The notes under the pieces are model-generated. The model searched no databases, was not told the DNA's origin, and saw only the letters and a list, made by a program, of their open reading frames with translations. This document shows positions 24,188 through 32,463 of a DNA stretch of 36,135 nucleotides, one piece after another; the first letter of the stretch is position 1; the number at the start of each line of letters is the position of its first letter. The stretch is from Alphaproteobacteria bacterium (GTDB taxonomy: Bacteria > Pseudomonadota > Alphaproteobacteria > Thalassobaculales > Thalassobaculaceae), in NCBI GenBank assembly GCA_013203465.1, contig JABMNR010000065.1, forward strand, positions 1-36,135, given 5' to 3'. The position numbers and the translations under genes are program-made.

Positions 24188-25045
24188 TCATTCGAACCGT
24201 CCGCCGATCGCGGCGTAGAGCGCCAGCAAGGCGGTCTCCGGCGGGCGATCGGTGACGTGATGGGCGAAGGTCCAGCCGGCGCGGCGAGCGAGGGTCACCA
24301 GCCCGTCACGATGCCGCGCGAGCCGATCGACATAGGCCTCGGCCACCTGCTCGGCCCGGCCGAGCAGGGTCTCGGGCTCGGCCTCCAATCCCTCGAACCG
24401 GACCCGGCCGCGATAGGGGAAGCTTTCCTCGGCCGGATCGGTCACCTGGATCAGATGGCCGTGCACGCCCTCGGCGGCCCAGTGGCGGACCAGACCGTCG
24501 ATGTCGGCCAACGGATCCAACAGGTCACCGACGATGACGGCCGTGGCGTGCCGAGGCAGCGGTTCGTGGTTGGGCAGCGATCCGGCGCCATCGGCGGTCG
24601 CGGTCAGCAGATCGGCCATCGGTTCAAGCGCCGAGCGGCCAGTACGGGGGCGTAACGCCTCGCCCAGCAGCGCGACCCGCTCACCCGCTTCGACCAACAG
24701 CACCGCCAAGGCCATGGTCAGCAGGGCGGCGCGCTCCCGCTTCTCCGGTAGGGCTCGATCGGAATGCCAGCGCATCGACGGTGAGGCATCGCGCCAGAGA
24801 TAGACGGTCTGAGCGTTTTCGATTTCGCGCTCGCGCACGAACGGGGTATCGCCCCGCGCGGAGCGTCGCCAATCGATCAGTCGGGCGGAATCGAAATGCT
24901 GATAGGGGCGAAATTGCCAGAAATCATCGCCCGGACCGGCGCGCCGCCGGCCGTGCGCGCCGGGCACGACCGTGTGCGCCACCCGCTGTGCCGCGACCAG
25001 CAATGGCGGCAGGGTCGCGGCGAGATCCTGGGCGGCTTGGCGCAT
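24188..25045 (-). CDS. DUF58 domain protein
   Basis: A 285-residue protein with the DUF58 signature: HFDSARLIDWRRSAR (arginine/tryptophan motif) and a VWA-like start VYLWRDASPSMRW (D-x-S-x-S metal site). It probably works with the MoxR ATPase encoded 20 bases upstream. No membrane helix, unlike many DUF58 proteins. Start uncertain: ATG 25045 (MRQAAQ) has GGGGGAG about 12 bases upstream. GTG 25069 would overlap the moxR stop as GTGA and add eight residues. The frame runs open far upstream through moxR, which is not coding in that frame. Confidence 0.85.
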   Translation of the reverse strand: MRQAAQDLAATLPPLLVAAQRVAHTVVPGAHGRRRAGPGDDFWQFRPYQHFDSARLIDWRRSARGDTPFVREREIENAQTVYLWRDASPSMRWHSDRALPEKRERAALLTMALAVLLVEAGERVALLGEALRPRTGRSALEPMADLLTATADGAGSLPNHEPLPRHATAVIVGDLLDPLADIDGLVRHWAAEGVHGHLIQVTDPAEESFPYRGRVRFEGLEAEPETLLGRAEQVAEAYVDRLARHRDGLVTLARRAGWTFAHHVTDRPPETALLALYAAIGGRFE

Positions 25046-25065
25046 CGCGGGTCGAGGCTCCCCCG

Positions 25066-26088
25066 TCACCGGTACGGCGCGCAAAGCCGGTCGATGACGG
25101 CATCGAGCGACACCCCCTCGGCCCGGGCCGCGAAGTTCAGAGCCATGCGGTGACGCAGCACCGGATGGGCGAGGGCCAACACGTCGTCGATCGACGGCGC
25201 CAAGCGGCCATCCAGCACCGCGCGGGCCCGTGTGGCCAGCATCAACGCCTGGCTGGCGCGCGGGCCGGGACCCCAAGCCACGTGCCGGCGCACCTCCTCG
25301 ATCTCGTTGCTGTCGGGGCGGCCGCTGCGCACGATGGCCAGGATTGCGTCGACCACACTGTCGCCGACCGGAATCCGCCGCAGCAGACGCTGGGCGGCGA
25401 TCAACTCGCCACCGGTCAGCACCCGCTCGGCTTCGATCTCCTCGGCGCCGGTGGTGGCCAGAAGCATCATGCGCTCGGCGTCTTGATCGGGATAGCCGAC
25501 GCTGACCTGCAACAGAAAGCGGTCGAGCTGCGCTTCCGGCAGCGGATAGGTGCCTTCCTGCTCCAGCGGATTCTGCGTCGCCAGCACATGGAACGGTTCG
25601 GGCAAGGACATGGTTTGCCCGGCGATGGTCACCGTGTGTTCCTGCATCGCCTGAAGCAGCGCCGATTGGGTCCGCGGGCTGGCGCGGTTGATCTCGTCGG
25701 CCATCAGCAATTGGGCGAACACCGGTCCCTTGATGAAACGGAAACCGCGTTTGCCGTCGGGGCCTTCCTCCAGGACCTCGCTGCCCAGGATGTCGGATGG
25801 CATCAGGTCCGGGGTGCACTGAATGCGGTTGTCGTCGAGGCCGAGAATGGTGCCGAGGGTCTCGACCAGTCGGGTCTTGGCCAGGCCGGGCACGCCGATC
25901 AACAAAGCGTGACCACCGGCCAGGACCGTCACCAGGGTTTGATCCACGACCTCTTTTTGGCCAAAAATGATGCGGCCAACGCCTTCACGAACGTGGTTGA
26001 GCCGGCGGCCGAGCTGTTCGACCTCCTTGACGAAGGCGATCCCATCGGCTGGGACGGTGTTGGTGTCCAGGGTGTTCGAGTCGGTCAT
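25066..26088 (-). CDS. moxR: MoxR family AAA+ ATPase
   Basis: A 340-residue AAA+ protein. Walker A is GVPGLAKT (65-72, with the Ala-Lys-Thr form usual for MoxR), Walker B is LLMADEINRA (Asp131-Glu132), sensor 1 is in LATQNP (Asn173) and the arginine finger region is PEAQLDRFL. MoxR proteins act as chaperone-like ATPases with VWA partners, here the DUF58, DUF4159 and GATase-like products of the same operon. The gene is divergent from the DUF1285 gene across 119 bases. GAGGAAAG lies upstream of ATG 26088. Confidence 0.93.
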   Translation of the reverse strand: MTDSNTLDTNTVPADGIAFVKEVEQLGRRLNHVREGVGRIIFGQKEVVDQTLVTVLAGGHALLIGVPGLAKTRLVETLGTILGLDDNRIQCTPDLMPSDILGSEVLEEGPDGKRGFRFIKGPVFAQLLMADEINRASPRTQSALLQAMQEHTVTIAGQTMSLPEPFHVLATQNPLEQEGTYPLPEAQLDRFLLQVSVGYPDQDAERMMLLATTGAEEIEAERVLTGGELIAAQRLLRRIPVGDSVVDAILAIVRSGRPDSNEIEEVRRHVAWGPGPRASQALMLATRARAVLDGRLAPSIDDVLALAHPVLRHRMALNFAARAEGVSLDAVIDRLCAPYR

Positions 26089-26207
26089 GGCGGTTATACT
26101 TTCCTCGGCTGGTCGCCCGTCGGACGCAGGTTCGCCTGGGTAGCCGCGCCGCCCTGTCCGGGGGATCCGGTTGGAGCGAATTCTTTCACGAAAGTCATCA
26201 GCACGAC

Positions 26208-26894
26208 ATGGGCGAAGACACCGTCCGCTCCCTTCAAGACCTAGAGCGTATCGCAGCTTCGGCCAGCGGCAATAGCCAGCTTGATGCGCGGCGACAAGAT
26301 CGCGTGAACACGGATGCTTATTCCGGGCTCGACACCACGGCCGAATCCGAGGCCAAAGCGGCGTATGGCGGCCAGGACGGCGACTTTCACATCCGAATCG
26401 GCCGGGACGGGACCTGGTACTATCAAGGATCGCCCATACATCGGCTTGCCCTCGTCAAGTTGTTCGCAACGGTTCTGCGGCGTGAGGACGATGGTTCGTA
26501 CTGGCTCGTCACCCCGGTCGAGCGAGGCACCATTGTGGTCGAGGACGCGCCCTTCGTCGCCGTCGAGGTTGATCGCGAGACGGCGGCGTCCGGTGCGCCG
26601 GAAGACGCACGGGTGATCTTCCGGACCAATCTTGACGATATCGTGGCCGCCGGACCGGATCATCCGATTCGGGTGGCGATTGCCCCTGACACCGGCGAGC
26701 CTAGTCCCTATGTGTTGGTGCGCCATGGGTTGGAAGCCTTGATCAGCCGATCAATGTACTACCGTTTGGTCGAGATGGCGGAGGAACGCGTCGGCGTGAC
26801 CGGTGAAACTGAGCTTGGCGTATGGAGCGAACGACATTTTTTCCCCCTGGGACCTCCCTTGGAGACGGCCCGCGACGGGACGGTGACCGGGTGA
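26208..26894 (+). CDS. DUF1285 domain protein
   Basis: A 228-residue soluble protein. The first 45 residues are Ser/Ala-rich and unlikely to be folded. The DUF1285 domain begins near FHIRIGRDGTWYYQGSPIHR and continues with SYWLVTPVERG, both typical of this uncharacterised, nearly all-beta family of Proteobacteria. ATG 26208 was used; no strong ribosome site is visible. Its stop overlaps the GTG start of the NUDIX gene (GTGA). It is the first gene of a four-gene operon and shares its upstream region with moxR, an arrangement I recall from other Alphaproteobacteria. Confidence 0.83.
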   Translation: MGEDTVRSLQDLERIAASASGNSQLDARRQDRVNTDAYSGLDTTAESEAKAAYGGQDGDFHIRIGRDGTWYYQGSPIHRLALVKLFATVLRREDDGSYWLVTPVERGTIVVEDAPFVAVEVDRETAASGAPEDARVIFRTNLDDIVAAGPDHPIRVAIAPDTGEPSPYVLVRHGLEALISRSMYYRLVEMAEERVGVTGETELGVWSERHFFPLGPPLETARDGTVTG

Positions 26895-27526
26895 CCGCGC
26901 CCCGCACGCTTGACGAGATGCGCGCCCTGTTCGCCACCGCCACCGGCGGGCGAACGCTGAACGGGGTGCCGCACGCACGGGCGCGGCGCGGCGATCATGA
27001 CTTGAACCCGGGCATGGCGGTGCCAGCCGACCCGCTGGCCGCCGCCGTGCTGGTACCGATCGTCGAGCGCGAGGACCGCTTGACCATCCTGCTGACCCGG
27101 CGGTCGGACACGCTGCCGGTGCATACGGGCCAGGTCAGCTTTCCGGGCGGCCGGGTGGAGCAGGAGGACCCGGATCACATCGTCACCGCCTTGCGCGAGA
27201 CCGAGGAGGAGATCGGGTTGGACCGGTCCCTGGTCGAGGTGATTGGTCGGCTCGATACCTACGTTACCCGCACCGGTTTCGAGGTCACGCCGGTGGTTGG
27301 GCTCGTGCGTCCGCCGTTCGAGCTGATCCCCGACCCGGTGGAGGTGGCCGAGGTGTTCGAGGTGCCCCTGGCCTTCATCCTGGATTCAGCCAATCACGAA
27401 CGGCATAGCCGTGAATGGCAGAAGATGACCCGGCATTTCTACGTTCTGCCCTACGACGGCTATTACATCTGGGGCGCCACCGCCGGGATGCTGGTGAACC
27501 TGGCCGACGTGCTGCGCGCGGACTGA
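26891..27526 (+). CDS. CoA pyrophosphatase (NUDIX, NudL-like)
   Basis: A 211-residue NUDIX hydrolase that should split coenzyme A into phosphopantetheine and 3',5'-ADP. The NudL-type motif is visible: VSFPGGRVEQEDPD, then TALRETEEEIGL with the catalytic R-E-x2-E-E. TRTGFEVTPVVGLV, the CoA-specific stretch, follows. I start at GTG 26891, which overlaps the DUF1285 stop by four bases; ATG 26822 would need a long overlap with that gene in another frame. It ends eight bases before the cca gene. Confidence 0.87.
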   Translation: MTAPRTLDEMRALFATATGGRTLNGVPHARARRGDHDLNPGMAVPADPLAAAVLVPIVEREDRLTILLTRRSDTLPVHTGQVSFPGGRVEQEDPDHIVTALRETEEEIGLDRSLVEVIGRLDTYVTRTGFEVTPVVGLVRPPFELIPDPVEVAEVFEVPLAFILDSANHERHSREWQKMTRHFYVLPYDGYYIWGATAGMLVNLADVLRAD

Positions 27527-27534
27527 CGCCAGCC

Positions 27535-28776
27535 ATGCAGCCTGTCGAAACCGTGACCCCGCGCGACTGGATGACCGCTCCGGCGCCGACGGCGGTGTTC
27601 GCCGCCCTGGCCGCCGGAGGGGCGACCGGTCGCTTTGTCGGCGGGTGCGTGCGCAATCTGGTGATCGACCGCCCGGCGACCGATTTCGACGTGGCGACCG
27701 ACGCCACTCCCGAACGGGTGATCGAGCTGGCGACGGCGGCCGGGTTGAAAACGGTGCCGACCGGGATCGCCCATGGCACCGTGACCGTGGTGGTCGGCGG
27801 CGCGCCGGTCGAGGTCACCACCCTACGCCGTGACGTCGAGACCGACGGGCGGCGGGCCGTCGTCGCCTTCACCGACGACTGGGCCGAGGACGCGGCCCGT
27901 CGCGATTTCACCCTGAACGCGCTGTATCTGGACGCCGACGGCGCGTTGTACGACCCGACGGGGTTGGGCCTCGCCGACGCGCGCGCTGGACGCATCCGCT
28001 TCGTTGGCGATGCCGAGACCCGGATTCGCGAGGATGTGCTGCGCATCCTCCGGTTCTTCCGGTTCTTCGCCGCCTACGGCCGGGATGAGCTGGACGCGGT
28101 TGGCCTTGCCGCTTGCGCCGCTCTGGCCGAGCGGATGCCGGAGCTGTCGGGTGAGCGGGTGTGGAGCGAGTTGGCCAAATTGCTCATGGCATCCCGCGCC
28201 GCCGAAACCCTGCTCGCCATGGCCGAGGTCGGGGTGGCCCGGTACTTGTGGGACGGGCCGGTCGATGCCGGGCGGGCGGCGGCCCTGATCGAGTTGGAGA
28301 CGGGATTGAGCGTCACGGTCGAGCCGGTGCGCCGTCTGACGGCGTTGATCGGCGAGCCGGACGCGGCGAGCGCGGTGGCGGGACGCCTGCGGCTGTCGCG
28401 GGCCGAGAAACACCGTGTTGCGTGGGCTTTGGCGACATCGAGCGATCCGTTGCCGGACGCGGCGGCACGCCGGGCGGCGATCTATCGGCACGGCGCCGAC
28501 GCCTGGATCGACGCCCGCCTGATTGGCGCGGCGGAGACCGGGGAGGATGGCGCCGCCGTCGCGGCCGACCTTGCCCTCGCGCGGGAGTGGACACCGCCGG
28601 TGTTTCCGCTGGGCGGCGGCGACGTGATGGCGCTTGGGGTGCCGCCGGGACCGGCGACCGGCCGGCTGCTGCGAGCGGTTGAGGATTGGTGGGTCGATGG
28701 CGATTTCACCGCCGATGCCAAGGCCTGCCGTGCCAGACTGGCGCTGTTGATCGATGACGGAGGGACCGCGCGATGA
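27535..28776 (+). CDS. cca: tRNA nucleotidyltransferase (CCA-adding enzyme)
   Basis: A 413-residue class II nucleotidyltransferase that builds or repairs the CCA end of tRNA. Seen in order: GGCVRN (36-41), the metal-binding DFD (50-52) in ATDFDVATDA, motif RRDFTLNALY and EDVLRILRFFRFF (the Arg-rich motif that selects CTP and ATP). The C-terminal body is helical. ATG 27535 is the start; the frame is open further upstream inside the NUDIX gene but is not used. The stop overlaps the next gene's ATG by four bases. Confidence 0.92.
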   Translation: MQPVETVTPRDWMTAPAPTAVFAALAAGGATGRFVGGCVRNLVIDRPATDFDVATDATPERVIELATAAGLKTVPTGIAHGTVTVVVGGAPVEVTTLRRDVETDGRRAVVAFTDDWAEDAARRDFTLNALYLDADGALYDPTGLGLADARAGRIRFVGDAETRIREDVLRILRFFRFFAAYGRDELDAVGLAACAALAERMPELSGERVWSELAKLLMASRAAETLLAMAEVGVARYLWDGPVDAGRAAALIELETGLSVTVEPVRRLTALIGEPDAASAVAGRLRLSRAEKHRVAWALATSSDPLPDAAARRAAIYRHGADAWIDARLIGAAETGEDGAAVAADLALAREWTPPVFPLGGGDVMALGVPPGPATGRLLRAVEDWWVDGDFTADAKACRARLALLIDDGGTAR

Positions 28777-29537
28777 CCGACACCTTCACCACGGCTCTTG
28801 TTGCTGCCCGCCGGCGTCGCGTGCGGGTGCCGGTGCCGGCGGACGTGCCGCACAGCCGGGAGGGCGCCTTCGCCGCGCAGATGGCGACATTGGATGCGCT
28901 CGGTCTCGGGGTCGCGGGCTTTAAGGTGGGGGCATCCGGCCGGGACGGTCTGCCGACGGCGGCGCCGCTGGCGGCCGGCACGGTGGCCGAGGCGCGGACG
29001 GTGATCACCACGACAGCCGATCAGCCGCTGTGGTTGGAGGCGGAGTTGGCGTTTCGGGTTGGCCGTGACCTGCCGAGCCGCGACGCGCCCTACACATCCG
29101 AAGAGGTGCTGGACGCCATGGCGGGGTTGGCGGCGGCGATGGAGATTGTGCAACCGCGCCTGCTCGCCTGGCCGGAGGTGCCGCCGCTGGCGGCCCTGGC
29201 GGATTTCTCGGCCAATGGCGGTACGGTGGTCTCGCCGGTCGGCGCCTCGGCCACGGGCCTGCGTGTCGAGGATCTGACGGTCGAGTTCCGCATGGGGGAG
29301 GTCGCGATGACGGTGCCGGGCACTCAGTACCCTGGCCAGGATGCGACCCGGCTGGCGGTTTGGCTGGCCGACAATTTGGATCTCTGGGGTGAGGCGATGC
29401 GCGCACGCGGTCTGTGTGCCGGCGATGTGCTGATCACCGGCTCATGGAACGGGGTGGTTCAGGTCGTGCCGGGCGCGACGGCGCGCACGACGATCCCGGG
29501 AATCGGGTCGGTCGAGGTCGAGATCGCCGCGGGCTGA
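28773..29537 (+). CDS. 2-keto-4-pentenoate hydratase / FAH family protein
   Basis: A 254-residue protein of the MhpD/XylJ hydratase group. GFKVGAS near residue 50, WLEAELAFRVGRDLP (Glu-x-Glu metal site about residues 88-90) and the closing GDVLITGSWNG match the family. Members add water to 2-hydroxypenta-2,4-dienoate in aromatic breakdown, but no aromatic pathway genes are present here. The gene is the tail of the DUF1285-NUDIX-cca operon, overlapping cca by four bases. The physiological substrate is therefore open. Confidence 0.83.
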   Translation: MTDTFTTALVAARRRRVRVPVPADVPHSREGAFAAQMATLDALGLGVAGFKVGASGRDGLPTAAPLAAGTVAEARTVITTTADQPLWLEAELAFRVGRDLPSRDAPYTSEEVLDAMAGLAAAMEIVQPRLLAWPEVPPLAALADFSANGGTVVSPVGASATGLRVEDLTVEFRMGEVAMTVPGTQYPGQDATRLAVWLADNLDLWGEAMRARGLCAGDVLITGSWNGVVQVVPGATARTTIPGIGSVEVEIAAG

Positions 29538-29591
29538 CGCTGATGGGCCGCTCGGGCGATCTCCATGGGTCTCTATCCAGGCACCTCGGTA

Positions 29592-30128
29592 TTACTTCGC
29601 AGTCTTGACCAGCAATCCCTTGACCGACCGCCGCGCGTCACCCGAGGCGGTGCGGGTGAAGGTTAGCTCCATGCCCCGTCCGCTCAGGGTGCGGGCGTAG
29701 CGCTGCAGCTGGTAGCCGCCGTTGTCGTCGATCGTCAGGATGTAGACGTTCAAGGTCTGGGCCTCGATCCCGGCCCAGGCCAAGCCGCCGGCCGTCATGG
29801 CGTCGCGGCGGGAGGGGGCCGTGAAGCGGTTGGGGCCAGCCCGATCGAACCCCAGGGTCTCGGTCTTGCGCGTGGCCTTGCCGTTCGGGTCACGCACCAC
29901 CGTGGTCCAGGTCACCTCGAACCCGTCACCGGCAACACGGATCACCACGTCCATGTCGCGCGCGGTCTCGGGCGCGTAGATCGGATCGCTCCCCTCGGCG
30001 ATACCGGAGCCGGAGAAGGTGCCGACGAAGCTGCCAATCGACAGGTTTTCCTGCGCCGATATAGGCTGGGGCAGGAACAGCAGCAGGGCGAGCGCCGCCA
30101 GCAGCGGTCGCAACACAATCGGCGTCAT
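29592..30128 (-). CDS. Secreted or periplasmic protein of unknown function
   Basis: A 178-residue protein with a clear signal peptide: hydrophobic residues 5-21 and a probable cleavage after PISA before QENL. The mature part is beta-rich, with strands such as [20 protein letters not shown] and [20 protein letters not shown], which looks like a small beta-barrel or lipocalin-like fold. I do not recognise the family. ATG 30128 overlaps the hemF stop (ATGA) and has GAGGTGA eight bases upstream; ATG 30134 is too close to that site. It is translationally coupled to hemF and could be functionally linked to haem (inference). Confidence 0.7.
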   Translation of the reverse strand: MTPIVLRPLLAALALLLFLPQPISAQENLSIGSFVGTFSGSGIAEGSDPIYAPETARDMDVVIRVAGDGFEVTWTTVVRDPNGKATRKTETLGFDRAGPNRFTAPSRRDAMTAGGLAWAGIEAQTLNVYILTIDDNGGYQLQRYARTLSGRGMELTFTRTASGDARRSVKGLLVKTAK

Positions 30129-30973
30129 GGCCATTTCACCTCGGGCGGAAGGCTCATCAGGATGGCCTCGACATTGCCACCGGTCTTCAACCCAAACAAG
30201 GTGCCGCGGTCGTACAACAGGTTGAACTCGACGTAACGGCCGCGGCGGATCAGTTGATGCTCGCGCTGTTCGGCGGTCCAGCTCTCGTTCATCCGGCGCC
30301 GGGCGATCACGGGATAGGTGTTCAGGAACGCCTCGCCGACCGAGCGGGTGAAGGCGAAATCGGCGTCGAAATCGGCCTCGAGGTAGTCGTAGAAGATGCC
30401 GCCGATGCCGCGCGGTTCGTCCCGGTGCTTGAGATAAAAGTACTCGTCGCACCATGCCTTGAAGCGCGGATAATACGCCGGATCGTGGGCGTCGCAGGCG
30501 GCCTTCAGTCCGGCGTGGAACGCCTCGGTATCGATCGGATCGGGCACCATCGGGGTCAGGTCGGCGCCGCCGCCGAACCAACTCTTCGAGGTGGCGATGT
30601 GGCGGGTGTTCATGTGCACCGCCGGCACCAGCGGTGACTGCATGTGGGCAACCAGGGAAATGCCGGTGGCGAAGAACCGGGGATCCTGCTCGGCACCGGG
30701 GATCTGTTTGCGGAATTCCTCGGAGAACTCGCCATGGACGGTGGAGACGTTGACGCCGACCTTCTCGAACACCCGGCCGTGCATCACCGACATCACCCCG
30801 CCACCGCCGCCGGGACGGTCCCACGCCTTGCGCTCAAACCGCCCAGCCGGCCGGGCGGCGAGGGGGCCGGTGTAGTCGTCCTCCATCGCCTCGAACGCGG
30901 CGCAGATGCGGTCGCGCAACGCTCCGAACCAGGAATGCGCCTGGGTGCGTTGATCGTCGGTGGACAGATACAT
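30125..30973 (-). CDS. hemF: Oxygen-dependent coproporphyrinogen III oxidase
   Basis: A 282-residue HemF, which uses O2 to decarboxylate two propionates of coproporphyrinogen III to give protoporphyrinogen IX in haem synthesis. Signature blocks: VHMNTRH (the conserved His-x-Asn-x-Arg region), [11 protein letters not shown] and [14 protein letters not shown]. The start ATG 30973 (MYLSTDD) is set by AGGAG eight bases upstream; an earlier ATG at 31006 would add 11 basic residues that the family does not need. An FNR/FixK-type box at 31041-31054 is placed to control it. Confidence 0.95.
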   Translation of the reverse strand: MYLSTDDQRTQAHSWFGALRDRICAAFEAMEDDYTGPLAARPAGRFERKAWDRPGGGGGVMSVMHGRVFEKVGVNVSTVHGEFSEEFRKQIPGAEQDPRFFATGISLVAHMQSPLVPAVHMNTRHIATSKSWFGGGADLTPMVPDPIDTEAFHAGLKAACDAHDPAYYPRFKAWCDEYFYLKHRDEPRGIGGIFYDYLEADFDADFAFTRSVGEAFLNTYPVIARRRMNESWTAEQREHQLIRRGRYVEFNLLYDRGTLFGLKTGGNVEAILMSLPPEVKWP

Positions 30974-31002
30974 GCCTCGGCTCCTCGGTCGCGACCGGCT
31001 CG

Positions 31003-31019
31003 TCATGCCTCAAGCATGA
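31003..31019. repeat. Inverted repeat in the hemF leader
   Basis: TCATGC-CTCAA-GCATGA, six-base arms around five bases. It overlaps the place where the -10 region and start of a hemF transcript would fall. It could be an operator or a leader hairpin. Nothing ties it to a known regulator. Confidence 0.3.
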
Positions 31020-31040
31020 TGGCTTGGCAAATCTCCCGCG

Positions 31041-31054
31041 TTGACGTCGATCAA
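31041..31054. promoter_or_regulatory. FNR/FixK/Dnr-type box upstream of hemF
   Basis: TTGACGTCGATCAA fits TTGAT-N4-ATCAA at nine of ten defined positions. Its centre (31047.5) lies 74 bases before the hemF ATG at 30973. If activation is of the usual class with the box at -41.5, transcription would begin near 31006. A -10-like CATCAT (minus strand, 31016-31021) is close to the right place. Relative to the divergent gst the box is too near the start codon for activation but could repress. hemF of Pseudomonas aeruginosa is known to respond to Anr/Dnr, so such control is plausible. Confidence 0.55.
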
Positions 31055-31073
31055 CAAGCCCCCAATCTTGTTG
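31052..31073. repeat. Inverted repeat between the FNR-type box and gst
   Basis: CAACAAG and CTTGTTG form a perfect 7-base-pair stem with an eight-base loop. The left arm shares three bases with the FNR-type box. On the plus strand it would lie near the 5' end of the gst message, just before the ribosome site. Confidence 0.4.
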
Positions 31074-31097
31074 GCGAATTGATGGAGGAGGACCTAC

Positions 31098-31739
31098 GTG
31101 CCTGACATCACCATCTACGGCATACCGCGATCGAACTACGTGCGGGCCTGTTGCATGACGGCGCTGGAAAAGGGGGCGACCTTCGATCGGGCGCATGTCA
31201 GCTTCCGGCATCTGTTCACCGACAAGCACCGCGCGGTTCACCCGTTCCTCAAGGTACCGTCCATGCGCCACGGCGACGTGCTGGTTTGGGAGTCGACGGC
31301 GATCATGCGCTATCTCGACGGCACCTTCGGTGAGCCGGGCGTGCTGGAGCCGTCGGGTTTCGCTGAACGGATCGAGCACGAGCAGTGGCTGAGTGCCGTC
31401 AACCACTCAATCGATCTGGATTTCGTGCGTAAATACGCTCTGGAATACACCTTCCCGAAAGGCCCGGACGGCACCCCGGACAAGGCGCGGATCGACAAGG
31501 CGCTGCCGAACATGCGCCGCGACCTTGGGATTCTGGATGGACGGTTGAGCGGCGGCGTTTACCTGGTCGGCGGGCAGCTCACCCTGGCGGACATCCTGTT
31601 GCACAACACTCTCGACGTGCTGAACCGAACGGACGAAGGAGCGGGGTTGTTGGCGGAGGCACCGAACGTCGCCCGGGCCATGACGACAATCGCCGCGCGT
31701 CCGAGTTTTCAGGGCGCGGCGGCGGCGGCGCCTGGGTGA
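31098..31739 (+). CDS. Glutathione S-transferase family protein
   Basis: A 213-residue GST with thioredoxin-like N-terminal domain (ITIYGIPRSNYVRACCMTALEK, with Ser12 or Tyr14 as candidate glutathione-activating residues). The cis-proline motif is KVPSM, then WESTAIMRYLD (Glu-Ser of the glutathione site). The helical C-terminal domain has LTLADILLHN (the conserved Asp of the N-capping box). The start is GTG 31098, with GGAGGAGG six bases before it. Class and substrate cannot be told. It is divergent from hemF and convergent with the repeat protein gene, seven bases apart. Confidence 0.87.
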   Translation: MPDITIYGIPRSNYVRACCMTALEKGATFDRAHVSFRHLFTDKHRAVHPFLKVPSMRHGDVLVWESTAIMRYLDGTFGEPGVLEPSGFAERIEHEQWLSAVNHSIDLDFVRKYALEYTFPKGPDGTPDKARIDKALPNMRRDLGILDGRLSGGVYLVGGQLTLADILLHNTLDVLNRTDEGAGLLAEAPNVARAMTTIAARPSFQGAAAAAPG

Positions 31740-31746
31740 TCGGGGA

Positions 31747-32463
31747 TCAGCCGCGCGCCATGCTGCGTGCCTTGGCACGGGCATCGTCGGACTTCGCGGC
31801 GCCGGGGGTTTTGTTCGCGGCTTTTGCGGCCTCCTTCTCGGCCGCGGCGGCTCTCTCCGCGGCGGCCTTCTCGGCGGCGGCTTTCTCGGCGGCGGCCTTC
31901 TCTGCCGCGGCTTTCTCGGCGGCGGCTTCCGCCGCGGCCATCTTGGCGAAATCCTCGTTGCTGATTTTCGCCTGGTTCGTCGCTTTCGGCGCCGTGTCCA
32001 ATGGTTTCGCCTTGGTTGGCCCCGTGGCCTTGACGCCGCCGGACATCAGGGCGACCTCCAGCAGCCGCTCGCACTGCTTCTTGAACTCAGCCGGTGCCTT
32101 GTGCTTCATGGCGCCGGCGAGCTTCTCGCGCGCCTCGCCGATCTTCTTCGAGCGCAGCTCGATGTCGTCGGCTTTTCCGGCCTCGATCGCCGCCTTGGAG
32201 GCAAGCGCCGTCGCCTTCATGTAGCAGTGCAGCAACAGGGCATCCAACGTGCCACGCGCTTGCTTGCTGTAGTCGGCGGGCAGTTTGGGATTCTTGAGCG
32301 ACTCCGTGATCCGTTTCGCCGCCGCCTCGCACCGGTCGGTATTGCCGGCCTCGGCGTGACCCTTGAGATGTTCGAGCGAGGAGGTCACCGAGGCTTTCAT
32401 CGCCTCGATCCGCCGGGCTTCCGCCTCGTCCTTGGGATCAGGAGCCTTCGCATTCCCAAACAT
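31747..32463 (-). CDS. Unrecognised helical protein with Ala-Lys-Glu repeats
   Basis: A 238-residue soluble protein with no signal or membrane segment. Residues 10-140 are helical, charged and contain three conserved-looking cysteines (DRCEAAAKR, LLLHCYMKA, KKQCERLL). A linker rich in Lys and Pro leads to a coiled-coil-like tail made of five AAAEK/R units. The tail ends in basic SMARG. The ATG has GGAGG seven bases upstream. Such tails often form single alpha helices or spacers; I cannot name a function. It is convergent with gst. Confidence 0.6.
   Translation of the reverse strand: MFGNAKAPDPKDEAEARRIEAMKASVTSSLEHLKGHAEAGNTDRCEAAAKRITESLKNPKLPADYSKQARGTLDALLLHCYMKATALASKAAIEAGKADDIELRSKKIGEAREKLAGAMKHKAPAEFKKQCERLLEVALMSGGVKATGPTKAKPLDTAPKATNQAKISNEDFAKMAAAEAAAEKAAAEKAAAEKAAAEKAAAERAAAAEKEAAKAANKTPGAAKSDDARAKARSMARG
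31843..31932. repeat. 15-base tandem repeat (about five to six units)
   Basis: Units of the form GGCGGCGGC-CTT/TTT-CTC follow one another in frame, encoding Ala-Ala-Ala-Glu-Lys on the minus strand. Unit starts: 31843 (variant), 31858, 31873, 31888, 31903 and 31918 (degenerate). Third-base changes between units show it is not brand new, but copy number could still vary by slippage. Confidence 0.8.

Noticed and set aside
25070-25819. Upstream extension of the DUF58 frame through moxR
   Set aside because: It lies in another frame of an intact MoxR ATPase and has no family similarity; DUF58 begins at about 25045-25069.
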